A stretch of 6,093 nt of DNA from Synechococcaceae bacterium WB8_1B_136. Lineage in GTDB: Bacteria > Cyanobacteriota > Cyanobacteriia > PCC-6307 > Cyanobiaceae. The position numbers were made by a program, and so were the translations under genes. The stretch spans positions 1 to 6,093 of the forward strand of contig RGNC01000126.1 in NCBI GenBank assembly GCA_010029175.1, written 5' to 3'. The notes under the pieces were generated by a model, which made no database searches, was not told the DNA's origin, and worked only from the letters and a program-made list of their open reading frames with translations. Every line of letters starts with the position of its first letter. The first letter of the stretch is position 1. Positions 1 to 5,341 of this stretch are shown here, in pieces.

Positions 1-426
1 CGCCTGCCGCTGCTGGAAAAGGCGGTGCAGACCGCCCTCGGCAGCCCCCGCCAGGTGGTGCTGGAAAGCTCCGCAGGCCCCGCCCCCACCGGCGGCACGC
101 TCCCCGCAGCGCCGCCTCAGGTGCCGCCAGCACCAGCAGCGCCGCCGGTCCCAACGGAACCGGTCGCACCGATCACAGCGGTCGCCGCGCCGACATCCAT
201 AGCGGCCGCCGCCACCAACACACCTGCCACCCGCGAACCCGCCGGCGATGAACCCGCCGCTGGCGAGCCCAGCGGGGAGGTGCTCACGACGCCCACGCTG
301 ACGCTGGCACCCCAACCGGAGCTGATCGATGAGAAGGCCCGGCGCCTGGCTGATTTCTTCAACGGCGAGGTGGTGCAGCTCGATGGACCCATTCCCGACG
401 GGGAGTCGGGAGAGACGGCCGCATGA
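1..426 (+). CDS. dnaX: DNA polymerase III gamma/tau subunit, C-terminal end (5' partial)
   Basis: This is the 3' end of a gene whose reading frame is open from the first base and stops at TGA 424-426; about 141 residues are visible. The product would be the clamp-loader subunit that loads the sliding clamp and, as tau, bridges polymerase cores at the replication fork. What is seen: a short ordered stretch (LPLLEKAVQTALGSPRQVVL) as in the end of a DnaX C-terminal domain, then a roughly 70-residue linker rich in Ala, Pro, Thr and Gly, then a charged tail with ARRLADFFNGEVVQLDG. A tail of this ADFFNGEVV type is what I remember from cyanobacterial DnaX proteins. The ATPase domain and zinc module lie outside the window, so the call rests only on the tail and the linker. 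It converges with the glycosyltransferase gene across a 49-nt gap. An unrelated protein with a low-complexity C-terminus cannot be excluded. Confidence 0.68.
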   Translation, partial: RLPLLEKAVQTALGSPRQVVLESSAGPAPTGGTLPAAPPQVPPAPAAPPVPTEPVAPITAVAAPTSIAAAATNTPATREPAGDEPAAGEPSGEVLTTPTLTLAPQPELIDEKARRLADFFNGEVVQLDGPIPDGESGETAA

Positions 427-431
427 ACGGA

Positions 432-448
432 ACTGGGATCGATCCAGT
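432..448. repeat. Small inverted repeat just after the dnaX stop
   Basis: ACTGG at 432-436 and CCAGT at 444-448 form a perfect 5-bp inverted repeat around GATCGAT. The overlapping decamer GGATCGATCC (436-445) is itself a perfect palindrome. The structure starts 5 nt after the dnaX TGA. No T-run follows on either strand, so it is not a canonical intrinsic terminator, although a weak 3'-end hairpin is possible. Confidence 0.4.
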
Positions 449-476
449 GCTCAGTTCTGATCAAGTGCTCTGTTCT
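446..476. repeat. 13-bp direct repeat in the convergent gap
   Basis: AGTGCTCAGTTCT (446-458) recurs as AGTGCTCTGTTCT (464-476), matching at 12 of 13 positions with an 18-bp period. The second copy ends on the first base of the glycosyltransferase stop codon (TCA at 476-478, minus strand). The two copies fill most of the 49-nt gap between two convergent genes. A short tandem duplication is the simplest reading; any role as a binding site is speculative. Confidence 0.55.
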
Positions 477-1843
477 CAGGAGGTCTGGGTGGTGAGATCA
501 ACCTCCTCAGGCTCGGCCTCCAGGCCATCCCCATCCCCCACATGCAAGGTCTTGGCCCAGACCAGACGCTTGGGCAGCAGGGCCATCCGGACCGTGGTGT
601 AAGGGATCACCACAAACCAATGGCCCAGGTAGACGATGCCGAGGGCCAGGTTGAGGGGATGCATGGCCGGCAGGGAGGGGCCTTCACTGGGCCGCCGGCA
701 GCCGGCCAGGATGGCCCCGCCGGACAGACCGAAGGCCACGATGGAGAGGGGCCAGATCGCCGGCGCGGTGCGGCTGATCGCAGCCCCGAGCAGGTCAGCC
801 ACAGCCATCACCGGCAGCACATACTGCAGCAGGAAGAAACAGCTGAGATCGAGCTTCTGGCCGGCGGAGAGGCCCGGGCCGGTGAGGCCGGGCCAGTAGT
901 CGAAGAAACGCTGCAGGCCCCCCTCCGCCCAGCGCTGGCGCTGGCGCCACAGGGCCGGCAATGCCTTGACGGCCTCCTCCTGCACCGGCGGATTCCACAG
1001 GATGCCGACGGCTTCACCGCGCACCAGCAGGCGGAAGCTCAGGTCGAGATCGTCGGTGACGGTGGCCTCATTGAAGCCGTCACAGGCCAGCACCACGTCG
1101 CGGCGCAGCAGTTGCCCGTTGCCGCGCAGCTCCACCACGCCGCCCGAGCTCAGCCGGCCCTGCTGAATCACGGCATCGAGCGCCATTTCCATGGCCTGGG
1201 CACGGGTGAGCAGGTTCGCCTCGGCGTTCACCACCGCCTTGCGCAGCTGAACGGCGCCCCAGCCGCCCTGCTCGGCGTAGGGCACCAGCCGCTCGAGCAC
1301 ATCCGGCTGCAGCTCGGCGTCGGCATCGAGAACCATCAGCCAGCGGCCCTGGAGCTGCGGCAGCACGGTGTTCAGCGCGCCGGACTTGCCACCGCCCGCC
1401 TGGCGACTGCGGCGCACCACCTGGAGCTGGGGATGACGCTGCTGCAGCTGGGCCAGCAGCTCGGGGGTGCGATCCTCGCTGCCATCGTCCACAACCCAGA
1501 AGCGCAGCAGGCCGTCCGGGTAGCGCACCCGGGCCAGCCGCTCCACCAGGCGCCCGATCACCGCCTCCTCATCGCGGGCCGCCACCACCAGATCCACCGG
1601 GGGCCACTGCGGCAGATCCCCGCCGGCTTGGGCATCCTCAGACAACACAGGCGCCGTGCGCCCCAGGGGCAGAAACACACTGCGCAGGGCGTAGCTGCCC
1701 AGCAGCAGGGTGAGGGCAACGGCCGGGTAGAGGCGCTCGGCCGGTGGCAGCCAATGGGGCGCCATCCCCGCCGCCGTGCAGCAAAGCAGGAACAGGGCTG
1801 CCGGGATGCGGCGGGCTCCTGAGGCTGTGCCGCCGGCGCTCAT
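476..1843 (-). CDS. mgdA: Membrane GT2 glycosyltransferase, probable beta-monoglucosyldiacylglycerol synthase
   Basis: A 455-residue membrane-bound family 2 glycosyltransferase. Two hydrophobic segments lie near the N-terminus (about 13-30 and 38-60). The cytosolic GT-A domain carries DDGS (119-122), the metal-binding DAD (173-175), TDDLDLSFRL (263-272) and the QxxRW motif QRQRW (301-305) followed by AEGG. Three hydrophobic segments follow at about 335-357, 363-381 and 397-422, then an acidic tail. Order and length resemble cyanobacterial MgdA (Synechocystis Sll1377), which transfers glucose from UDP-glucose to diacylglycerol; the glucolipid is then epimerised to monogalactosyldiacylglycerol, the main thylakoid lipid. 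I rely especially on the RQRWAEGGLQRFFDYW region. Its ATG is 24 nt downstream of the SpoIID-like gene, with only a weak GGGA before it, so co-transcription is likely. GT2 is certain; the lipid substrate is inferred. A polysaccharide synthase is the alternative. Confidence 0.75.
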   Translation of the reverse strand: MSAGGTASGARRIPAALFLLCCTAAGMAPHWLPPAERLYPAVALTLLLGSYALRSVFLPLGRTAPVLSEDAQAGGDLPQWPPVDLVVAARDEEAVIGRLVERLARVRYPDGLLRFWVVDDGSEDRTPELLAQLQQRHPQLQVVRRSRQAGGGKSGALNTVLPQLQGRWLMVLDADAELQPDVLERLVPYAEQGGWGAVQLRKAVVNAEANLLTRAQAMEMALDAVIQQGRLSSGGVVELRGNGQLLRRDVVLACDGFNEATVTDDLDLSFRLLVRGEAVGILWNPPVQEEAVKALPALWRQRQRWAEGGLQRFFDYWPGLTGPGLSAGQKLDLSCFFLLQYVLPVMAVADLLGAAISRTAPAIWPLSIVAFGLSGGAILAGCRRPSEGPSLPAMHPLNLALGIVYLGHWFVVIPYTTVRMALLPKRLVWAKTLHVGDGDGLEAEPEEVDLTTQTS

Positions 1844-1867
1844 GGCAGTCCCAAGGGTGACAGGACT

Positions 1868-3481
1868 CTAAAGGCCCCTCTCCGCAGAGCCGGCAGCCGG
1901 CCCGCCGAACCTCAGCCCCGGCAAGGGCGCCAGCGTCGTACCCGGGTAGTAGTGGTCGAGAATCCGCTCCACTGGCCATTCGCGTCGAGCCAGGTCCATG
2001 GCTCCTGCCTGGGACAGCCCGGCTCCGTGGCCGAAACCACCCCCGTCGAAGCGCCAGACACCGGGGCCCTCCGGCGTGACCGTGAACAGGGTGCTGGGCA
2101 GTTGGCGCAGGGTGCGGCGGATGGCATCGCGGCGCAACACCAGCTCGCCCTTGCTGCCTCGAACAGCCAGGGCCACGGCCCTGCCGCTGGCGCCCCGCTC
2201 CAGCACGACCAGCTGGCGCGGCTCCCCCACCTGGCTGGCTGCGGCTCCGAGGGCGCGACGCAGCTGGAGCCGATCCAGGCGACGCTGCCAGCGGTAGCGC
2301 GGGTGATCCGCGCCATAGCCCTGGCCGCCGACGCGGAGCAGGGAGCCCACGGCGTCCGCCGAGGCCAGCGGCACGGGGTGGGCAGCCGTGAAGGGCGGCG
2401 GCCCGTCGGCAAACGCCCGCAGATAAGGCAGGGGATCGCCCCCCCAGGCCTCCTCGAAGCCGGCCGCCATGCCGCCGTTGCTGGCGTGATACACCGCATG
2501 GATCGGCCGCTGCCGCCAACTGAGCACCCGGCCGGCTGTGGCCTCGATGGCACGGCGCACAGGGGCGCTGGCCTGACGGGGATCGCCATACACCTGGCAC
2601 TGGGTGTCGGCGCAGAGGTGATAGCCATCTGCCGCGAAGCGATGCTGGTTGCTCACGGCCCAGGTGCGGGCCAGCACCGCCTGGGCCGCCAGGGCAGCGG
2701 CGGGAGCGCCGACGCCGATCTCGTGGGGCACCACGCCCAGCAGATAGCGCTCCAGGGGCACCTGCTCCACCAGGGTCCAGGTGCCGTAGGCATCAGCCTG
2801 CAACCGCAGCGGCCCGGCATACACCCCGCCCTGCCAGCGCAGGCCACTCGGCGCCCGCAACCGCAGCGGCCCCTCCAGGGGAAGCAGGCCCTGGGGGCCC
2901 TCAAGCTGAAGCCCAAGGCGCTGCCGGTGCTGCAGCGCAACAACGCGCCCCTGGTAGCCCGGTGGGGCCGCTGCTTCCGGCCCGGCCCAGACCTCCCAAT
3001 CGGCTGGATGGGCGATCACGCCCTTCACCCCCTGGCGTCGCCAGGCGGTTGCCGCCAACTCCGCCGTCTCGAAACTGGGAAACGGCCCCAGCACCCGACG
3101 GCGGATGCTGAGCGGCTCAGCCAGCGCCTCGGCCCGCCAGCGCAGGCTGAAGCGGCTTGCGGTGAAGCGGCGCCCCTTGGCGTCCTCCAGCTCCATCGGC
3201 TCACCGGCACTCTCCAGCAGCAGCGGTGGGGCCTTCTCAACCCCCGCCAGGGAACCGGGACCCAGGCGAGGGGCCAGGGCCACCCACAGCACCGGCCTGT
3301 CCGCCTGCACCACAGGCGCCGGCGGCACGGGCCAACCCATGGGTGCCGCCGCGGAACGGCACCCCAGCAGCGGCCAGGCAGCGATCAGAACCGCGGTGGT
3401 GAGCCCGCGGGCCAGGGGCCAGCTGCGCTGGGGGAAAGCAAGGCTGGCACTGGCTTTCGGCAACCAGGGCAGGGGCATCAT
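1868..3481 (-). CDS. SpoIID/LytB-domain protein, probable secreted lipoprotein acting on peptidoglycan
   Basis: A 537-residue protein from ATG 3481 (a second ATG follows at 3478). The frame is open further upstream, but that extension would run into rpmI, and this start puts an n-region with Arg19 and Arg25 before a hydrophobic stretch (26-40) ending in LLGC, a possible lipobox with Cys41. Residues about 131-166 (GPFPSFETAELAATAW...) faintly resemble a SPOR-type glycan-binding module. The SpoIID domain follows: VPLERYLLGVVPHEIG (241-256) with the candidate catalytic Glu254, AQAVLARTWA (266-275), HLCADTQCQVY (288-298) with a His/Cys cluster like the SpoIID metal site, and YHASNGG (331-337). 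It closes with GGGFGHGAGLSQAGAMDLA (480-498) and YYPGT (511-515). SpoIID is a lytic transglycosylase that cuts denuded glycan in Bacillus sporulation; LytB is an amidase enhancer. In a non-sporulating cyanobacterium a role in wall remodelling or division is inferred. Confidence 0.85.
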   Translation of the reverse strand: MMPLPWLPKASASLAFPQRSWPLARGLTTAVLIAAWPLLGCRSAAAPMGWPVPPAPVVQADRPVLWVALAPRLGPGSLAGVEKAPPLLLESAGEPMELEDAKGRRFTASRFSLRWRAEALAEPLSIRRRVLGPFPSFETAELAATAWRRQGVKGVIAHPADWEVWAGPEAAAPPGYQGRVVALQHRQRLGLQLEGPQGLLPLEGPLRLRAPSGLRWQGGVYAGPLRLQADAYGTWTLVEQVPLERYLLGVVPHEIGVGAPAAALAAQAVLARTWAVSNQHRFAADGYHLCADTQCQVYGDPRQASAPVRRAIEATAGRVLSWRQRPIHAVYHASNGGMAAGFEEAWGGDPLPYLRAFADGPPPFTAAHPVPLASADAVGSLLRVGGQGYGADHPRYRWQRRLDRLQLRRALGAAASQVGEPRQLVVLERGASGRAVALAVRGSKGELVLRRDAIRRTLRQLPSTLFTVTPEGPGVWRFDGGGFGHGAGLSQAGAMDLARREWPVERILDHYYPGTTLAPLPGLRFGGPAAGSAERGL

Positions 3482-3511
3482 GGCGAACCCGGGCACAGAC
3501 CTGACCCTAGG

Positions 3512-3534
3512 GGGAGTTGGCGGAAGGCACTCCC
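3512..3534. repeat. Inverted repeat in the spoIID-like/rpmI divergent promoter region
   Basis: GGGAGT (3512-3517) and ACTCCC (3529-3534) form a perfect 6-bp inverted repeat with an 11-nt centre. It overlaps the proposed -35 element of rpmI. The octamer CCCTAGGG (3505-3512), itself a palindrome, abuts it. The arrangement could be an operator shared by the divergent genes, but G/C-rich arms of this length arise by chance in this genome. Confidence 0.35.
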
Positions 3535-3546
3535 ACGGCGTACCCT
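3517..3546 (+). promoter_or_regulatory. Candidate sigma70-type promoter for rpmI-rplT-ycf37
   Basis: TTGGCG (3517-3522; 4 of 6 matches to TTGACA) and TACCCT (3541-3546; 3 of 6 matches to TATAAT, keeping the TA...T positions) are separated by 18 nt. Transcription would start near 3553, leaving a leader of only about 20 nt before the rpmI ATG at 3573. That is too short for the structured L20-binding leader known from E. coli and Bacillus. The assignment is by eye and tentative. Confidence 0.35.
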
Positions 3547-3572
3547 CATTGTTTGTGCCAGAGCGCGTAGAC

Positions 3573-3770
3573 ATGCCGAAGCTCAAGACCCGCAAAGCAG
3601 CCGCCAAGCGGTTCAAAGCCACCGGCAGCGGGAAGTTCATGCGCCGCCACGCTTTCCGCAACCACCTGCTCGACCACAAGAGCCCGAAGCGCAAGCGCCA
3701 CCTCGGCACCATGGCCGTGGTTGACGAGCGCGACGCCGACAACGTGCGCGCGATGCTCCCCTACAGCTGA
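3573..3770 (+). CDS. rpmI: 50S ribosomal protein L35
   Basis: A 65-residue, strongly basic protein with the whole L35 signature: MPKLKTRKAAAKRFK at the start, GSGKFMRRHAFRNHLL (18-33), and the SPKRKRHL stretch (37-44) before a C-terminal DADNVRAMLPY. Length and start fit the family exactly. L35 is a small protein of the large ribosomal subunit that packs against 23S rRNA. It is followed by rplT after 44 nt, the conserved L35-L20 pair. No infC (IF3) gene lies upstream; the divergent neighbour is the SpoIID-like gene. No strong Shine-Dalgarno precedes the ATG. The ATG sits in CATG, so a minus-strand in-frame ATG of the neighbouring frame also falls here (3574), but that one is not used in my call. 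Confidence 0.98.
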   Translation: MPKLKTRKAAAKRFKATGSGKFMRRHAFRNHLLDHKSPKRKRHLGTMAVVDERDADNVRAMLPYS

Positions 3771-3814
3771 TCGCCCGGCCTCACCGCAGTTTCAACCCTT
3801 TCTGAGAACCATTC

Positions 3815-4162
3815 ATGGCCCGCGTTAAGAGGGGCAACGTCGCCCGCAAACGCCGCAACAAGATCCTGCGCCTGGCGCGCGGCTTCCGCGGCGGCAACGG
3901 CTCGCTGTTCCGCACTGCCAACCAGCGGGTGATGAAGGCCCTCTGCAATGCCTACCGCGACCGCCGCCGCCGCAAGCGCGACTTCCGCCGCCTCTGGATC
4001 GCCCGCATCAACGCCGCCGCTCGTCTGAATGGACTGAGCTACAGCCGTCTGATCGGCGGCCTCAAAAAGGCCGAAGTGCAACTCAACCGCAAGATGCTGG
4101 CCCAGCTCGCCGTGATCGACCCCGCCAGCTTCACCACCGTGGTGAGCACCGCCAAGGGTTGA
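3815..4162 (+). CDS. rplT: 50S ribosomal protein L20
   Basis: A 115-residue basic protein beginning MARVKRGNVARKRRNKILRL and continuing with ARGFRGGNGSLFRTANQRV, AYRDRRRRKRDFRRLWIARINAA and GLSYSRLIGGLKKA, all hallmark L20 segments in their normal order. L20 binds 23S rRNA early and is needed for large-subunit assembly; the Arg/Lys-rich N-terminal arm (about residues 1-60) threads into rRNA. In several bacteria it also represses its own operon by binding the mRNA leader; the short leader expected here leaves little room for that, though the 44-nt rpmI-rplT gap was not folded. The gene ends 19 nt before the ycf37-like ATG, so the three genes are probably one transcript. Confidence 0.98.
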   Translation: MARVKRGNVARKRRNKILRLARGFRGGNGSLFRTANQRVMKALCNAYRDRRRRKRDFRRLWIARINAAARLNGLSYSRLIGGLKKAEVQLNRKMLAQLAVIDPASFTTVVSTAKG

Positions 4163-4181
4163 GCACTGGCAAGGTAGGTCC

Positions 4182-4703
4182 ATGGATCTCTCGCTTCCCC
4201 AGGCCTACCTGATCGGTCTGATTGTTCTGCTGGGCAGCGCCGCCGTGCTGGTGGGCCGCCAGATCCTGCGGGTCCGCAGCGATGAGGTGGCCTTGGCGCG
4301 GCTTGAGTCCCGCGGCAAGGATCAGCCCCAGAGCTCAGCGGACCTCTACGAACTGGCCTCCGTACAGCTGCGCAAGCGGCTTTACGGCCAGGCCGTTGAA
4401 AATCTCAAGCTGGCCGCCAAGCGCTCAGCCAACGAGCCGGCTGAGGCGCAGGCCCTGATTGAAAATGCCCTCGGCTTCGCCCTGGCTGCCCAGAGCAACT
4501 TCAACGCCGCCATCAAGCACTATCGGGCGGCCCTGAAGGCCAAGGCGGATTATCCGGTGGCCTTGAACAACCTGGCCTTCGCCCTGGAAAAGCAGCAGAA
4601 GCCCGACGAAGCCAAGGCCACCTACGAGAAGGTGCTTGAGCTGGACGCATCCAACCGCACGGCTCGCAAGCGGCTCAAGCGGCTGGAACGCACAGCCGCC
4701 TGA
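4182..4703 (+). CDS. ycf37: TPR membrane protein, probable photosystem I assembly factor Ycf37
   Basis: A 173-residue protein with one N-terminal membrane segment (about 8-25), then GRQILRVRSDEVALARLESR and three TPR-like units: about 53-86 (ADLYELASVQLRKRLYGQAVE...), 91-124 (ENALGFALAAQSNFNAAIKHY...) and 125-158 (VALNNLAFALEKQQKPDEAKA...). A basic helix (ARKRLKRLER) closes it. The single anchor, the linker, the YELASVQLRKRLYGQA stretch and a length like that of Synechocystis Ycf37 support the call. Ycf37 is a thylakoid-associated protein that helps photosystem I accumulate and stay stable. AAGG at 4171-4174 lies 7 nt before the ATG, a reasonable Shine-Dalgarno, and only 19 nt separate it from rplT, so it likely shares the ribosomal protein promoter. 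TPR is certain; the Ycf37 identity is from remembered family features. Another TPR membrane protein is the alternative. Confidence 0.72.
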   Translation: MDLSLPQAYLIGLIVLLGSAAVLVGRQILRVRSDEVALARLESRGKDQPQSSADLYELASVQLRKRLYGQAVENLKLAAKRSANEPAEAQALIENALGFALAAQSNFNAAIKHYRAALKAKADYPVALNNLAFALEKQQKPDEAKATYEKVLELDASNRTARKRLKRLERTAA

Positions 4704-4732
4704 GCCAACCCAGATTCACCAGAACCGGCTCA
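4701..4732. repeat. Inverted repeat that contains both convergent stop codons
   Basis: TGAGCC (4701-4706) and GGCTCA (4727-4732) are perfect 6-bp inverted arms around 20 nt. The left arm starts with the TGA of the ycf37-like gene, and the right arm ends with the complement of the TGA of the minus-strand gene. A transcript from either strand could form the same stem, as in a weak bidirectional terminator. There is no T-run and the loop is long, so termination is unproven. Confidence 0.4.
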
Positions 4733-5341
4733 CCAGAGACCGCGAACCGCTGATCCACGGCTGGGGGCAGAGGCCACCACTGGATCCAGCACCAACTGCC
4801 CGCCCTGGTTGGTGAGTCGGGGTGCCGTCCAGCCGCTGAGGCTGAAGGCCTGCAACCCGAGGAATTGTCCGCCATCCTCCAGCTGCGCAGCCTGGTTCTG
4901 GCCAAGCAGCAGCAGATCCAGCTGATCCGACTTGGCATTGAGATTCCCCTGGACCGGAATCGTGACCGACCCGACGGTCATGGCTCCGCGCACATCGACC
5001 ATCTGGCCCATGGCGATGGCCGAAGCCAGCTTCAACTGCACGGTGACCGGAGAGCCGCCCGCGAAGGGCTGATAGGTGCCACTCCAGTCGCGGGGCAGTT
5101 GCTGGGCCAGCTCTGCCGCCCGGGCCACCGGATCAAAGGTTTCCACGGCGGGCAGCTCCCCCAGGAACTGGGAGGCCGAAGCCGAGGAGGCAGGCCCCGC
5201 AGGCGGGGTGTAGGGCACGTAGCTCCCCACCGGCAGGGGATTGGCGGCCAGCAGCAACGGAATCACAACCAAATCAAGCGCTGGCGACAGGCTAGGGGCA
5301 GGCCGGCCCTCCAGCACGACCACGCGGTACGTTCGCTTCAT
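4730..5341 (-). CDS. Conserved-looking uncharacterised protein, probably cyanobacterial
   Basis: A 203-residue protein from ATG 5341; I do not recognise a named family. The N-terminus is basic (MKRTYR), followed by a hydrophobic run at about 21-33 (ALDLVVIPLLLAA), which suggests membrane insertion or export. A Pro/Ala/Ser-rich linker follows (about 36-60). The rest, from about 67 to 188, looks like a folded, beta-rich domain: AQQLPRDWSGTY (79-90), VTVQLKLASAIAMGQMVDVRGAMTVG (99-124), VQGNLNAKSDQLDLLLL (130-146) and FLGLQAFSLSGWTAPRLTN (160-178). GGGAGG lies only 2 nt before the ATG, which is tight. An in-frame GTG at 5401 would add 20 residues (GALVAGALLGTAAFGL) that form a hydrophobic segment but run antisense to the thiG start region. 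It converges with ycf37 (26-nt gap) and diverges from thiG with interlocking starts. The coding call is firmer than any function. Confidence 0.7.
   Translation of the reverse strand: MKRTYRVVVLEGRPAPSLSPALDLVVIPLLLAANPLPVGSYVPYTPPAGPASSASASQFLGELPAVETFDPVARAAELAQQLPRDWSGTYQPFAGGSPVTVQLKLASAIAMGQMVDVRGAMTVGSVTIPVQGNLNAKSDQLDLLLLGQNQAAQLEDGGQFLGLQAFSLSGWTAPRLTNQGGQLVLDPVVASAPSRGSAVRGLW

Noticed and set aside
432..448. Intrinsic terminator for dnaX
   Set aside because: The stem is only 5 bp with a 7-nt loop and there is no T-run after it, so it is listed as a repeat and not as a terminator.
542..1822. A 426-codon plus-strand open frame opposite the GT2 gene
   Set aside because: Composition is His/Gln/Arg/Ala-rich with no domain signature, while the opposite strand has every GT2 motif in order. 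Antisense shadow.
1952..3724. A 590-codon plus-strand open frame opposite the SpoIID-like gene
   Set aside because: Its translation is low-complexity, rich in Gln/His/Arg/Pro/Gly, with no recognisable motif, and it runs into rpmI in another frame. It is an antisense shadow permitted by high GC; the minus-strand frame carries the clear SpoIID motifs.
3482..3742. Extended start of the SpoIID-like gene, adding 87 residues
   Set aside because: The extension would be antisense to the whole control region and most of rpmI, has no conserved features, and would bury the signal peptide that begins properly at ATG 3481.
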